Below the pieces are notes generated by a model. The model saw only the letters and a program-made list of their open reading frames with translations, ran no database searches and was not told the origin of the DNA. A stretch of DNA of 64,000 bases. Source: Acidovorax sp. NCPPB 4044. GTDB taxonomy: Bacteria; Pseudomonadota; Gammaproteobacteria; Burkholderiales; Burkholderiaceae_C. The position numbers and the translations under genes are program-made. The stretch covers positions 836,001 through 900,000 of the forward strand of contig NZ_JAMCOS010000001.1 of the NCBI RefSeq assembly GCF_028069655.1, read 5' to 3'. Every line of letters begins with the position of its first letter. Position 1 is the stretch's first letter. This document shows, one piece after another, positions 43,382 through 55,426 of this stretch.

Positions 43382-44447
43382 CGGCGCGCACGGCCGCGGC
43401 CGCCGGCGGGCCCTCCCGGCGCCTGGGGCGGGGCGCGGCCCTGTCGCTCGGCGCGGCGCTGGTGCTGGCGGCCTTCGTCTTCGGCGCCGCGCACGGTGCG
43501 TATGCGATCGCGCCCGCGCAATGGCCCGCGCTGCTGGCCGAGCTGGTGCGCCCCGCAGCGGACGGCCCGGGGCCCGCGCACCTCGTGTTCTTCCACATCC
43601 GGCTGCCGCGCCTCGCGCTCGGCCTGCTGGCGGGGGCCGGCCTGGGGCTGGCGGGCGCGCTCATGCAGGGGCTCTTCCGCAACCCGCTGGCCGATCCCGG
43701 GCTCGTGGGCGTGAGCAGCGGGGCGGCGCTGGCGGCCGGCGCCACCATCGTGCTGGGCGCCCTGTGGTGGCCGGCGCTGCCGCGCGGCCTGGGCAGCATC
43801 GCGCTGGTGGCGGCCGCGTTCGGCGGCGGGCTGGCGGTGACGCTGCTCGTCTACCTGCTGGCGCAGGGCGCCGGCGGGACGCGCATGGCCCTGATGCTGC
43901 TGGCCGGCGTGGCGGTGAACGCGCTGGCCATGGCCGGCCTGGGCTACCTCAGCTTCATCTCCACCGACGAGCAGCTGCGCAACGTGCAGCTCTGGCTGCT
44001 GGGCAGCCTGGGCGGCGCGCGGTGGAGCACCGTGGCCACCGTCGCCGCCCTGGTGGGGCTGGCGGCCGGGGTGGGACTGCGGCAGGCGCGCGCGCTCAAT
44101 GCCATCGCGCTGGGCGAGGCGCAGGCCGTGCTGCTGGGCGTGCCGGTGGAGCGCACCAAGCGGCTGTGCATCCTGGCGGCCGCGCTGGCGGTGGGGGCCG
44201 TGACGGCTTCCACCGGCATCATCGGTTTCATCGGCCTCGTGGCGCCGCACTGGGTGCGGCTGGTGGCAGGGCCGGACCACCGCGCCGTGCTGCCGGGCGC
44301 CGCGCTGCTGGGCGCGGCCCTGGTCGTGCTGGCCGATGCGGCGGCGCGCACGCTGGTGCAGCCCGCGGAGCTGCCGCTGGGCGTGCTCACGGCCTTCATC
44401 GGCGTGCCGCTCTTCCTGGCCATGCTGCGGCAGTTCCGGGAGCGGGT

Positions 44448-44451
<4 letters not shown>
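43378..44451 (+). CDS. hmuU: Haem ABC transporter permease
   Basis: 357-residue BtuC/FecCD-type permease with about ten membrane helices. The key wording is LVFFHIRLPRLALGLLAGAGLGLAGALMQGLFRNPLADPGLVGVSSGAALAAG and, at the end, GIIGFIGLVAPHWVRLVAGPDHRAVLPGAALLGA, as in HmuU. ATG 43378 overlaps hmuT. It forms the inner-membrane channel with HmuV and accepts haem from HmuT. Confidence 0.94.
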
Positions 44452-45302
<851 letters not shown>

Positions 45303-45346
45303 AGCGCGTGCCTTGCCGGGGCGGTGAGCGGAAGGATTCAGAACGT

Positions 45347-45400
45347 TTTGGCCTCCATGCCGCCGGATTCATTCAATAGTTTGCTATTAAATAGATAGCG
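45347..45400 (-). repeat. AT-rich hairpin repeat, copy 2 (minus orientation)
   Basis: Read on the minus strand it has GCTAT-N7-ATAGC, then AAACTATTGAATGAATCC and GGCGGCATGGAGGCCAAA. A run of more than 40 bases is identical to the copy at 62123-62177. It lies just after the haem operon and before the convergent DUF2798 gene, where a transcript-end hairpin would be useful. Confidence 0.82.
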
Positions 45401-45462
45401 TGAGGCGGCTGGCGGCATCCGGCGAGGAGAGCGCTGTCCGCCGCCCTCTGGATGGGCAGGCA

Positions 45463-45744
45463 TCACGGATGCACGGTCGCCGCCACCAGCCGCGCCACCA
45501 CCGGGCGCACCAGCATCACGCTGCAGAACGCGGCCGGCATCGCGATCAGGTAGGCAGCCCACACGCGCTGCAGGTAGCCCGGCCCGAAGCCGCTCGCGGC
45601 GCCCACGATCACGCAGCACATCAGCGTGGCCATGATCGCGGCCATGTAGAACGCGAACACGACGGGCGCGAGCCGGCGCGGCAGCCTGCGGCGGGCGCGG
45701 GCCGGGGTGTTCGGGGTAAGAGGAGCGGAAAGCGGTGGCGTCAT
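45463..45744 (-). CDS. DUF2798 domain-containing small membrane protein
   Basis: 93-residue protein with two hydrophobic segments: FAFYMAAIMATLMCCVIVGAAS and AAYLIAMPAAFCSVMLVRPVVARLVA. The pattern of a short polar N-terminus, first helix, and a second helix with RPVV matches DUF2798. ATG 45744 is preferred to a longer frame starting at 45816. It is divergent from the LysR gene, and the pair suggests control of this protein by it. The function of DUF2798 is not known. Confidence 0.75.
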   Translation of the reverse strand: MTPPLSAPLTPNTPARARRRLPRRLAPVVFAFYMAAIMATLMCCVIVGAASGFGPGYLQRVWAAYLIAMPAAFCSVMLVRPVVARLVAATVHP

Positions 45745-45870
45745 GGTCGGGGTCCAGGGGCACGGGGCCGGGGGCAGCAGGGAAGGCGGCGCGGAGCGCG
45801 GCCGGAGCGTTTGCACTGTACGGAGCGCCGCCGGACAGCGGTAGTGCCGGCCGGCTTACTGGAATCGATA

Positions 45871-45881
45871 GGTAAAGTACC
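45871..45881. promoter_or_regulatory. Palindrome in DUF2798/LysR intergenic region
   Basis: GGTA-AAG-TACC (45871-45881) lies between the divergent starts, with copies of AATCGAT on each side (around 45863 and 45895). A LysR operator is possible; the arms are short. Confidence 0.35.
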
Positions 45882-45910
45882 GAATCCGATATTTCAATCG
45901 ATCACTCCGC

Positions 45911-46831
45911 ATGCCGAATCTGCGCGCCATCGAAACCTTCGTCAAAACCCTGGAAGGCGGCAGCATCGCGTCCGCCGCGCGGCAGCTGGGCATCACGCCC
46001 GCGGCGGCGAGCCAGAACATCGCGCGGCTGGAGCGCGACCTGGGCACGCGGCTGCTCACGCGCACCACGCGGTCCATGGCGCTCACCGAAGCGGGCGAGC
46101 GCTACCTGGCGCGCGTGGCGCCCGTGCTGGAGCAGCTGGAACAGGCGCAGTCCGACCTGTCGCAACTGCACGGCCAGCTGCAGGGCCGGCTGCGCGTGTC
46201 CTGCATGTCGGCGTTCGGCCGCCACGTGCTCGCGCCGATGCTGCCCGCCTTCATCGCGCGCCATCCGGGCGTGCAGCTCGAACTGCTGGTGGTGGACCGT
46301 CAGGTGGACGTGCTGCGCGAGGACGTGGACATCAGCATCCGCTACCGCGACGTGCTGGAGCCGGGCATGACGGTGCGGCCGCTGGCCTCGGTGCCGCGCT
46401 GGCTCTGCGCGTCCCCCGCCTACTTGGCGGCCCATGGCCATCCGCGCACCGCGGAGGACCTGCTGGAGCACGCCTGCCTGCTCTACCGCCGCGAGGTGGA
46501 CGGGCGGCTCATGCGCTGGCCTTTCGTGCGCGGTGGCGAGCGCGCCGACCCGCCGCTGCGCATCGCGGCCGTCGGCACCGACATCGACGCGCTCGCGCAG
46601 ATGGCCGTGCATGGCGCGGGCATCGCCTGGATGGGGGCCTTCATCGCCCGCCCGCTCATCGAGCGCGGGCTGCTGCAGGCGCTGCCGATGGCGCCGGCGC
46701 GCAAGGGAAGGCTGCAGTTCACCGACGCGCCGCTGGATTTCTTCGCCTGCTTCCGCGACCGGCAGTACGTGCCGGCCAAGGTGCGCGCCTTCGTCGATCA
46801 CCTCGTGCAATCGCTGCCCGCCGGCCACTGA
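45911..46831 (+). CDS. LysR family transcriptional regulator
   Basis: 306-residue LysR regulator with HTH text MPNLRAIETFVKTLEGGSIASAARQLGITPAAASQNIARLERDLG and the effector domain ending in RDRQYVPAKVRAFVDHLVQSL. It belongs to the CrgA/DmlR-like subgroup. It is divergent from the DUF2798 gene (166 bp between starts) and converges with ppsR. Effector unknown. Confidence 0.92.
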   Translation: MPNLRAIETFVKTLEGGSIASAARQLGITPAAASQNIARLERDLGTRLLTRTTRSMALTEAGERYLARVAPVLEQLEQAQSDLSQLHGQLQGRLRVSCMSAFGRHVLAPMLPAFIARHPGVQLELLVVDRQVDVLREDVDISIRYRDVLEPGMTVRPLASVPRWLCASPAYLAAHGHPRTAEDLLEHACLLYRREVDGRLMRWPFVRGGERADPPLRIAAVGTDIDALAQMAVHGAGIAWMGAFIARPLIERGLLQALPMAPARKGRLQFTDAPLDFFACFRDRQYVPAKVRAFVDHLVQSLPAGH

Positions 46832-46872
46832 GGGCCGGGCTGGCGCACGCGCAGGCCGCGGCCTGCCGGCCC
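46832..46872. terminator. GC-rich hairpin between convergent LysR and ppsR genes
   Basis: GGGCCGG (46832-46838) pairs with CCGGCCC (46866-46872), and an inner stem GCAGGCC/GGCCTGC (46851-46866) sits within. It lies exactly between the two stops. There is no T-run, so it may serve as a bidirectional end structure. Confidence 0.4.
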
Positions 46873-46874
46873 GC

Positions 46875-47696
46875 TCAGTAGATCAGCCGTTCCGGCCGCA
46901 CTTCCTGCAGGATCGTGGTGGCGATCTCTTCGATGCTCTTGGTGGTGGTGGAGAGCCAGCGGATGCCCGAGCGCCGCATCATCGCCTCGGCCTCGGCCAC
47001 CTCGTGGCGGCAGTTGGAGAGGTCGGCGTATCTGGAGCCGGGGCGGCGCTCGTTGCGGATCTGAGAGAGCCGCTCGGGCTGGATCGTCAGGCCGAAGATC
47101 TTCTTGCGGTGCGGCTCCAGCGCGGGCGGCAGCTGCTTGCGGTCGAAGTCCTCGGGGATCAGCGGGTAGTTGGCCACCTTCAGGCCGCACTGCATGGCCA
47201 GGTAGAGGCTGGTGGGCGTCTTGCCGCTGCGCGAGACGCCCACCAGGATCACGTCGGCGCCGTCGAGGTCGCGGTGGCTCTGGCCGTCGTCGTGGTCCAG
47301 GCTGAAGTTGATCGCCTCGATGCGGTCGGTGTATTCCTTGCTCAGGCTCACGTCCGCGAAGCGGCCCACGCGGTGCAGCGACTTGATGCCCAGCTCGCCC
47401 TCCAGCGGGCGGATGAACGTGCCGAACATGTCCAGCAGCATGCCCTTGCAGTCCTCCTGGATGATGCGCAGCACGCTCATGTTCACGAGCGTGGTGAACA
47501 CGACGGGCTTCTTGCCCTCCAGCTCGGCCGTGTGGTTGATGCGGCGCACGGCCTGGTGGGCCTTGTCCTCGGTGTCGATGAAGGGCAGCCGCACGTGGCG
47601 CGGCTTGATGTCGAACTGGGCCAGGATGGCGTTGCCGAAGGTCTCGGCGGTGATGCCGGTGCCGTCGGAGATGAAGAAAACGGTGCGCGTGTGCAT
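46875..47696 (-). CDS. ppsR: PEP synthase regulatory protein (bifunctional kinase/pyrophosphorylase)
   Basis: 273-residue member of the DUF299/PSRP family, which switches phosphoenolpyruvate synthase off and on by ADP-dependent threonine phosphorylation and Pi-dependent dephosphorylation. The N-terminus [21 protein letters not shown] and the nucleotide-binding loop [11 protein letters not shown] are diagnostic. ATG 47696 lies 230 bp from ppsA on the opposite strand. Such divergent ppsR/ppsA pairs are common in betaproteobacteria and make the target assignment firm. Confidence 0.94.
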   Translation of the reverse strand: MHTRTVFFISDGTGITAETFGNAILAQFDIKPRHVRLPFIDTEDKAHQAVRRINHTAELEGKKPVVFTTLVNMSVLRIIQEDCKGMLLDMFGTFIRPLEGELGIKSLHRVGRFADVSLSKEYTDRIEAINFSLDHDDGQSHRDLDGADVILVGVSRSGKTPTSLYLAMQCGLKVANYPLIPEDFDRKQLPPALEPHRKKIFGLTIQPERLSQIRNERRPGSRYADLSNCRHEVAEAEAMMRRSGIRWLSTTTKSIEEIATTILQEVRPERLIY

Positions 47697-47926
47697 GGGT
47701 CAGGTTCTTCCTCGGGGGGCGGTCCGGCCATGTCCCACAAACGCGTCGGGGCCGGCCGCCCTACAATCGCGCCCATTATTCCCATTTCCACCATGCACGC
47801 CGTCGGCCTACAACCAGAACAGCCAAGCCAGAGCGTCCGCATGGGTGACAGCAGCGCCAGCCCGCCTTCTCGCGCGGGCCGCCTTCCTCGGCGCGCAGAC
47901 CCGGTTTCAACTTCTGGAGCTTTCCC

Positions 47927-50317
<2,391 letters not shown>

Positions 50318-50333
50318 CGGCGCCCACCGGCCC

Positions 50334-50702
50334 ATGCCCGCGCCGCCGCCACTGCCTCAGCCACGGGCGGAGGACGGCGCGCGCGAGCCTGCGGCCGGCG
50401 CGCCGTTCGCGCCCGACCTGCACGACGCGCGCCACCTTTGGCTGAAGGCCGCGCTGCTGCTGGCCTGGGCGCTGGTGTCTTTTGGCGCGTGCTACTTCGT
50501 GCGCGACCTCGCCTGGCGCGTGGGCGACTGGCCGCTGGGCTACTGGATCGCATCGCAGGGCGCGGTGCTGGCCTTCATCGCCATCGTGGTGGTGTACTGC
50601 GTGGCGATGAACCGCTTCGAACGCGCGGATGCGCGTGCCGCGGAGGACGTGGCTTCTTCTGCCGCGCAGGCCGCGGGCGATGCGGCCCCGCGCCATGGCT
50701 GA
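50334..50702 (+). CDS. DUF4212 small subunit of sodium:solute symporter
   Basis: 122-residue membrane protein with a Pro/Ala-rich N-terminus followed by two hydrophobic segments (ALLLAWALVSFGACYFVRDL; YWIASQGAVLAFIAIVVVYCVAMN). This layout and the terminal MNRFER match DUF4212, the small partner of a VC_2705-type symporter. Its stop overlaps the symporter ATG (ATGGCTGA), so the pair is co-translated. It follows ppsA by 16 bp. Confidence 0.85.
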   Translation: MPAPPPLPQPRAEDGAREPAAGAPFAPDLHDARHLWLKAALLLAWALVSFGACYFVRDLAWRVGDWPLGYWIASQGAVLAFIAIVVVYCVAMNRFERADARAAEDVASSAAQAAGDAAPRHG

Positions 50703-52782
50703 CGGCGAACGGCCCGCCGGCACCGCGGCGGCCGCCGGCCATGGGCGCCTGCACCGGCTGCTCGCGACGTATGCCGCGGGCGTGGTGGCCTTTCTCGCGC
50801 TCATGGCCTGGGCCGAGCAGCGCGGCCTCTCGCGCCACTGGATCGGCCCGATCTTCCTGTTCCTGTCCGTGATGGTCTATGCGGCCATCGGCGTCTACGG
50901 CCGCACGACCGACCCGGAGGAATACTACGTGGCGGGCCGGCGCATCCCGCCGTTCTACAACGGCATGGCCGCGGCCGCCGACTGGATGAGCGCGGCATCG
51001 TTCATCAGCCTGTCGGGCGCGCTCTACCTGCAGGGCTTCTCGGGCGGGCCGGGGCAGGCCGGCGGCCTGGCCTACCTGCTGGGCTGGACGGGGGGCTTCT
51101 GCCTCGTCGCGCTGCTCATCGCGCCGCACCTGCGCGCGATGAACCTCTACACGATCCCGGAGTTCTTCCAGGTCCGTTTCGGCGGGCGCTGGCCGCGCGT
51201 GATCGCGGCGCTGGCGGCCGTGCTGTGCTCGTTCACCTACGTCGTGGCGCAGATCTACGGGGTGGGCCTGATCGCTTCGCGGCTCACGGGCGTGCAGTTC
51301 GAGATCGGCATCATGCTGGGCCTGGGCGGCGTGCTGCTGTGCTCGTTCCTGGGCGGCATGCGCGCGATCACCTGGACGCAGGTGGCGCAGTACGTGGTCA
51401 TCCTGCTTGCGTTCCTGATCCCGGTCTCCTGGCTGGCCTACAAGCAGCTGGGCAATCCGCTCGCGGCGGCGGTCTACGGCGCGCAGCTCGGCAAGATCGC
51501 TGCGCTGGAGTCCGAGCTGCTGCAGTCGCCCGCCGAGCGCGAGGTGGTGGAGGCCCACGAGCGCCGCGCGCGCGAACTGGAAGAGCGCCTGCAGGACGTG
51601 CCCGCGGCGCTGGAGCGCGAGCGCGAGGCCGCCCGCCAGCGCATCCACCGCCTGCGCGAGCAGAACGCGGATGTGGCGCTGATCGTCGCAGCCAGCCGCG
51701 AACTGGCGTCGCTGCCGCGCGACGGCGAGGCCGCCCGCGAGCTGTGGACGCGCGAGATGCGCGAGAGCCAGGAGCGCGCGCGCCCGCTCGGCGGCCTGCC
51801 GCCGCACGGCCAGGCCTATGCCGGCGGGCCGGACGGCACGCCCGCGGAGCGGCAGGCCTACGACGAAACACGCCGCAATTTCCTCGCGCTGATGTTCTGC
51901 CTCATGGTCGGCACCGCGGGTCTGCCGCACCTGCTCACGCGCTACTACACCGTGCCCACGCCGGCCGCGGCGCGCGAGTCGGTGGCGTGGTCGCTGTTCT
52001 TCATCGCGCTGCTCTACCTGAGCGCGCCCGCGCTGGCGGTGCTGGTGAAGTTCGAGGTGCTGCAGAACCTCGTGGGCAGCCACTTCGACGCCTTGCCCAA
52101 CTGGATCGGCCAGTGGTCGCGCGTGGACCCGGCGCTGCTGTCGGTGCAGGACGTCAACGGCGACGGCATCGTGCAGTTCGGCGAGATCCGCCTCGGGGCC
52201 GATCTCATCATGCTCGCCACGCCCGAACTGGGCGGGCTGCCGTACGTGGTGTCCGGGCTGGTGGCGGCCGGCGGGTTGGCGGCCGCGCTCTCCACCGCGG
52301 ACGGCCTGCTGCTCACGATCAGCAACGCGCTGGTGCGCGACCTGTACCTGCACGGGCGCCGCGGGCCGGCCTCGCCCGAGCAGCGCGTGATCCTCACCAA
52401 GTTCGCGCTGCTGGCTGTGGCGCTGCTGGCGGCCTTCGTGGCGGCGCTCAAGCGCTCGGAGATCCTGCCCATGGTCTCGGCCTCGTTCTCCATCGCGGCC
52501 TCGGCCTTCGTGCCCGCGATGGTGCTGGGCATCTTCTGGCGCGGCGCGACGCGGCAGGGGGCGGTCGCCGGCATGCTCTGCGGGCTGGGCATCGCGGTGT
52601 ACTACCTCGCCGCACCCACCGAGGCGGCGCGCTCTCTCCTGCCCGCGTGGCTGCTGCCGGAGGCGCCCTGGTTCGGCATCGACCCGGTATCGGCCGGCGT
52701 GTTCGGCGTACCGGCGGGCCTGCTCGCGACCTGGCTGGTGAGCCTGGCGACGCGGCCGCCGCGGGCCCGCCACCGCGCGTGA
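50695..52782 (+). CDS. Sodium:solute symporter, VC_2705 family, with helical insert and EF-hand-like loop
   Basis: 695-residue sodium-coupled transporter of the solute:sodium symporter group. Family text: TDPEEYYVAGRRIPPFYNGMAAAADWMSAASFISLSGALYLQGFSGG and ITWTQVAQYVVILLAFLIPV. It is longer than the usual 550-600 residues because of about 130 mostly charged, coiled-coil-like residues (about 263-392: ALESELLQS...EREREAARQRIHRLRE). A loop reads DVNGDGIVQFGE (residues 486-497, nt 52150-52185), a canonical EF-hand spacing. ATG 50695 overlaps the DUF4212 stop. Proximity to ppsA suggests import of a gluconeogenic acid such as acetate or pyruvate. Confidence 0.9.
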   Translation: MADGERPAGTAAAAGHGRLHRLLATYAAGVVAFLALMAWAEQRGLSRHWIGPIFLFLSVMVYAAIGVYGRTTDPEEYYVAGRRIPPFYNGMAAAADWMSAASFISLSGALYLQGFSGGPGQAGGLAYLLGWTGGFCLVALLIAPHLRAMNLYTIPEFFQVRFGGRWPRVIAALAAVLCSFTYVVAQIYGVGLIASRLTGVQFEIGIMLGLGGVLLCSFLGGMRAITWTQVAQYVVILLAFLIPVSWLAYKQLGNPLAAAVYGAQLGKIAALESELLQSPAEREVVEAHERRARELEERLQDVPAALEREREAARQRIHRLREQNADVALIVAASRELASLPRDGEAARELWTREMRESQERARPLGGLPPHGQAYAGGPDGTPAERQAYDETRRNFLALMFCLMVGTAGLPHLLTRYYTVPTPAAARESVAWSLFFIALLYLSAPALAVLVKFEVLQNLVGSHFDALPNWIGQWSRVDPALLSVQDVNGDGIVQFGEIRLGADLIMLATPELGGLPYVVSGLVAAGGLAAALSTADGLLLTISNALVRDLYLHGRRGPASPEQRVILTKFALLAVALLAAFVAALKRSEILPMVSASFSIAASAFVPAMVLGIFWRGATRQGAVAGMLCGLGIAVYYLAAPTEAARSLLPAWLLPEAPWFGIDPVSAGVFGVPAGLLATWLVSLATRPPRARHRA

Positions 52783-52910
52783 GCCCGGCGGCGGTGGCCT
52801 GGGACCACGGCCGCGTATGGACAGAAACCCGGATTCACAAAGGGCGGGGCCCATGCGACCCTGGCCCGCAATCCGCCGCCTCTGCGGCTTCTCGTGTTCC
52901 GAGGTCCACC

Positions 52911-53384
52911 GTGCTCCTAGTCAAAACCACCGCAGGCCAGATGGCCCTCAAAGACCGGCACGGCGGCCTCACGTCACGGCAGCGCTCGGCCTTCATCCTC
53001 TTCGACGGGCAGCGCACGGTGGGGCAGGTGCTCGCGGCCACGGCCGCCATGGGGATCTCGATGGACGATGTGCAGGCCATGCTCGACCAGGGCCTGCTGG
53101 AGTCGCCCGACGGCAAGCCCGCGGTGCTGAAGGCGCCCGCGGCAGCGGCCGGCAAGCCGGCGGACGCCGCCCCCGGGGTGGCGCCGGCGCTGGCGGACCG
53201 CTACCAGAGCGCCTACCGCGTGGCGACCGAACTCACGTCCGCCGCGGGCCTGCGCGGCTTCCGCCTGAACCTGGCCGTGGAGGGCGCGCGCAACATGGAG
53301 GAACTCGCCGCGCTGGCACCGAAGATCCGTGAACTGGTGGGGGACGAGAAATACCGGCGCCTGCAGGACGCGCTTTTCGGCTGA
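52911..53384 (+). CDS. Uncharacterised protein, possibly winged-helix-like
   Basis: 157-residue protein from the GTG at 52911, with GAGG about 6 bases upstream. The N-terminal half (LLVKTTAGQMALKDRHGGLTSRQRSAFILFDGQRTVGQVLAATAAMG) could be a small helical/winged domain like those of chemotaxis or regulator proteins. A Pro/Ala linker follows, then helices ending ELVGDEKYRRLQDALFG. I do not recognise the family. It has no signal peptide and no membrane segment. The longer open frame upstream is a shadow of the symporter gene. Confidence 0.68.
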   Translation: MLLVKTTAGQMALKDRHGGLTSRQRSAFILFDGQRTVGQVLAATAAMGISMDDVQAMLDQGLLESPDGKPAVLKAPAAAAGKPADAAPGVAPALADRYQSAYRVATELTSAAGLRGFRLNLAVEGARNMEELAALAPKIRELVGDEKYRRLQDALFG

Positions 53385-53540
53385 ACGCCGGCCGGGCAGG
53401 AAGGCCGCGCGCCTGCGGCGGCTTCGCGGCGCCCGCCCGGAGCGGGAGGCTGCGCCTCCGGGCCATCCCGCACGGGCGGCCTGGAGGAGACGGCCTTGGG
53501 CACCGCACGGAGGCCGGCACCCAAGACGATCCTGGGAGGA

Positions 53541-54623
53541 TCAGTTCTGCAGATCCACGCGGCCGTAGGCGCCGTTCAGGCCCTGGTTGGGGCCGGCGAC
53601 GTAGAACAGCGTGTTGAGCGGCTGCTGGTTCAGGCCATTGCCGAACGCGATGCCGCGCACGCCGTTCGCCTTCAGCACCGTGCCGTCGCGCTGCGCCAGC
53701 GCACCGGTCCAGCGGCCGGTGGCGGGGTCGAAGGCGTTGATGGTGCCGTCGCCCTCGTTGGCGATCAGCAGCTGGTTGCTGGCGCCGCCGAAGTCCGCGG
53801 GCGCCTGGGCCACGCCCCAGGGCGCGTTCAGCGGCGCACCGGCCGGCAGCAGGCGCTGGGCGAGCGTGCCGTCAGCGTTGAAGATGTTCACCGCGCCCAG
53901 GCCGTTGCCGGCCACGGCATTGCGGCGGTTGGCATCCTGGCGCGCATAGGTCACGACGATGCGCGAGCCGACGGTCTGGATGCCGTAGGGCGCGAAGTCG
54001 TCGGGCAGTTGCGCATCGGAGAAGTTGCCGGCCAGCTGCACCTTGCGGAACGTGCTGTCGAACACGTCGACCTTGCGGTTGCGGAAGTCGGTGGCATAGA
54101 GGCGGTCCACGCCGCCGCTGGAGGCGATGGCCAGGCCCTTGTAGACCGCGCCGCCCGTGCCGTCGCTGTAGGTGACGATGGCATTGTTCAGGTCGGCTGC
54201 GGGGCTCCAGCCGGCGATGCTGCCGTCTTCGCTGGAGAAGATGAAGCGGCTCGGGCCGGTCACGCCACCCTTGGTGACCTGGAAGCCGCTGCCGCCGCTG
54301 AACACGATGCCGGTCGGGTTGGCCGGTGCGGTGCCTGCGGGCGGCACGGTGACCACCAGCGTCTGCGGCACGCCGTTGCCGTCGTACAGCGTGGACCGTT
54401 GGGTGCCGGTGGCCGTCACCCACACGAAGCCCTGCGGATTGAAGGCGATGCCCCAGCCGTTTTTCAGGTTGCTGTCGGTCTGGGTGGAGGGGATGCTGCC
54501 GTCGGACACCACGGCGCGCGCGGTGAAGGCAGTTGCGGTCGGAGCGGGGTCGCTGCCACCGCAACCGGCGAGGAACAGGGTGGCTGCGGGGACCAGGCCC
54601 AGCAGGATGTTGGAAAGTTTCAC
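53541..54623 (-). CDS. TIGR03118 family lipoprotein (beta-propeller-like)
   Basis: 360-residue exported lipoprotein. The GTG at 54623 (VKLSNILLGLVPAATLFLAGC) gives a signal peptide and lipobox LAGC at about residue 21, with GGAG upstream. The body has repeated propeller-like segments: NGWGIAFNPQGFVWVTATG, SVYKGLAIA, DDFAPYGIQTVGSRIVVTYA, NAPWGVAQAPADFGGASNQLLIANEG and KANGVRGIAFGNGLNQQPLNTLFYVAGPN. These match the TIGR03118 (NHL/SMP-30-like) family of unknown function. It converges with the upstream unknown gene with 156 bp between them. Confidence 0.82.
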   Translation of the reverse strand: MKLSNILLGLVPAATLFLAGCGGSDPAPTATAFTARAVVSDGSIPSTQTDSNLKNGWGIAFNPQGFVWVTATGTQRSTLYDGNGVPQTLVVTVPPAGTAPANPTGIVFSGGSGFQVTKGGVTGPSRFIFSSEDGSIAGWSPAADLNNAIVTYSDGTGGAVYKGLAIASSGGVDRLYATDFRNRKVDVFDSTFRKVQLAGNFSDAQLPDDFAPYGIQTVGSRIVVTYARQDANRRNAVAGNGLGAVNIFNADGTLAQRLLPAGAPLNAPWGVAQAPADFGGASNQLLIANEGDGTINAFDPATGRWTGALAQRDGTVLKANGVRGIAFGNGLNQQPLNTLFYVAGPNQGLNGAYGRVDLQN

Positions 54624-54925
54624 GGGGACTCCACTGGATAGCGGCAGGAAGTTCTGCGCGGGTGGGTGCCCGGCGGTGCGTGAAAGGTTGCCGAGGTGCG
54701 GAAAGTACGGCGGGATGCCGCCGCGCACCGGCACGGTCTTGCCGCACCACGGCGCACGCGCGGTGGTGCCTGCCGGGAGGTGGGCCGCGGCGGGAAGAAA
54801 AAAGGAGGAGGGAGGAGAAGGCGAGGGGGCCGCGCGCTCCGGGCGGTGCCGGAGGCGCAGCGAAGGCGGGCGGGACCGGCGGCGGGTGCGGGCCATGCCG
54901 CGCCGCCGCGTCGCCCGCGGGGGGA
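54624..54925. other. 302-bp intergenic region upstream of TIGR03118 gene
   Basis: No gene is supported here. An inverted repeat GCACCAC (54744-54750) ... GTGGTGC (54763-54769) has a 12-base interval and could be an operator or hairpin. A purine-rich stretch (GAAGAAAAAAGGAGGAGG) lies near 54795-54815. The promoter of the TIGR03118 gene should lie in this stretch. FKBP gene transcription from the right enters it. Confidence 0.35.
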
Positions 54926-55285
54926 TCAGCTGCCGACGGCGAGCAGTTCGACGTCGAACTTCAGCGTGGCGTTCGGGGGGATCACGCCGCCCGCGCCGCG
55001 TGCGCCGTAGCCCAGGGCGGCCGGGATGATCAGGGTGCGCTGGCCGCCGATCTTCATGCCCTGCACGCCTTCGTCCCAGCCCTTGATGACCATGCCGGCA
55101 CCCAGGTGGAACTCGAACGGGTCGTTGCGGTCGCGGCTGGAGTCGAACTTGGCGCCTTGCTGGCCGTCGTTGTAGAGCCAGCCCGTGTAGTGCACGCGCA
55201 CCGGTTGGCCGCGCGTGGCCTCGGTGCCTTCGCCCACGGTGGTGTCTTCGTACTGCAGGCCGGACGGGGTGGTGGTGAATGCCAT
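54926..55285 (-). CDS. FKBP-type peptidyl-prolyl cis-trans isomerase
   Basis: 119-residue single-domain FKBP isomerase, cytosolic because no signal peptide is visible. Typical text: FTTTPSGLQYEDTTVGEGTEATRGQPVRVHYTGWLYNDGQQGAKFDSSRDRNDPFEFHLGAGMVIKGWDEGVQGMKIGGQRTLIIPAALGYGARGAGGVIPPNATLKFDVELL. Aromatic and Asp active-site residues (Y, F, D, V, I, W) are present at the usual positions. ATG 55285 follows AAGGAG. An AT-rich repeat copy (55302-55350) begins 17 bp upstream and supplies a possible -10. Confidence 0.93.
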   Translation of the reverse strand: MAFTTTPSGLQYEDTTVGEGTEATRGQPVRVHYTGWLYNDGQQGAKFDSSRDRNDPFEFHLGAGMVIKGWDEGVQGMKIGGQRTLIIPAALGYGARGAGGVIPPNATLKFDVELLAVGS

Positions 55286-55301
55286 CGCGAAACTCCTTGG
55301 T

Positions 55302-55350
55302 TTGCTATTGAAATGATAGCTGCATGGCCAATGGATATGGCGGCATGAGC
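55302..55350 (+). repeat. AT-rich hairpin repeat, copy 3, upstream of the FKBP gene
   Basis: TTTGCTATT-GAAATG-ATAGC followed by GGATATGGCGGCATGAG, similar to the other copies but shorter and diverged in the middle. It sits 17 bp ahead of the FKBP start codon, just beyond its ribosome site. Read on the minus strand it contains TATCAT, which could act as a -10 element. Confidence 0.6.
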
Positions 55351-55426
55351 CCTGAATGGACCGAACCCGCGCAGGGCGCGGGTCGACGGGGGTGGCAGCA
55401 GCTGCCGGGAGAAGGGGTCGGGGCCG

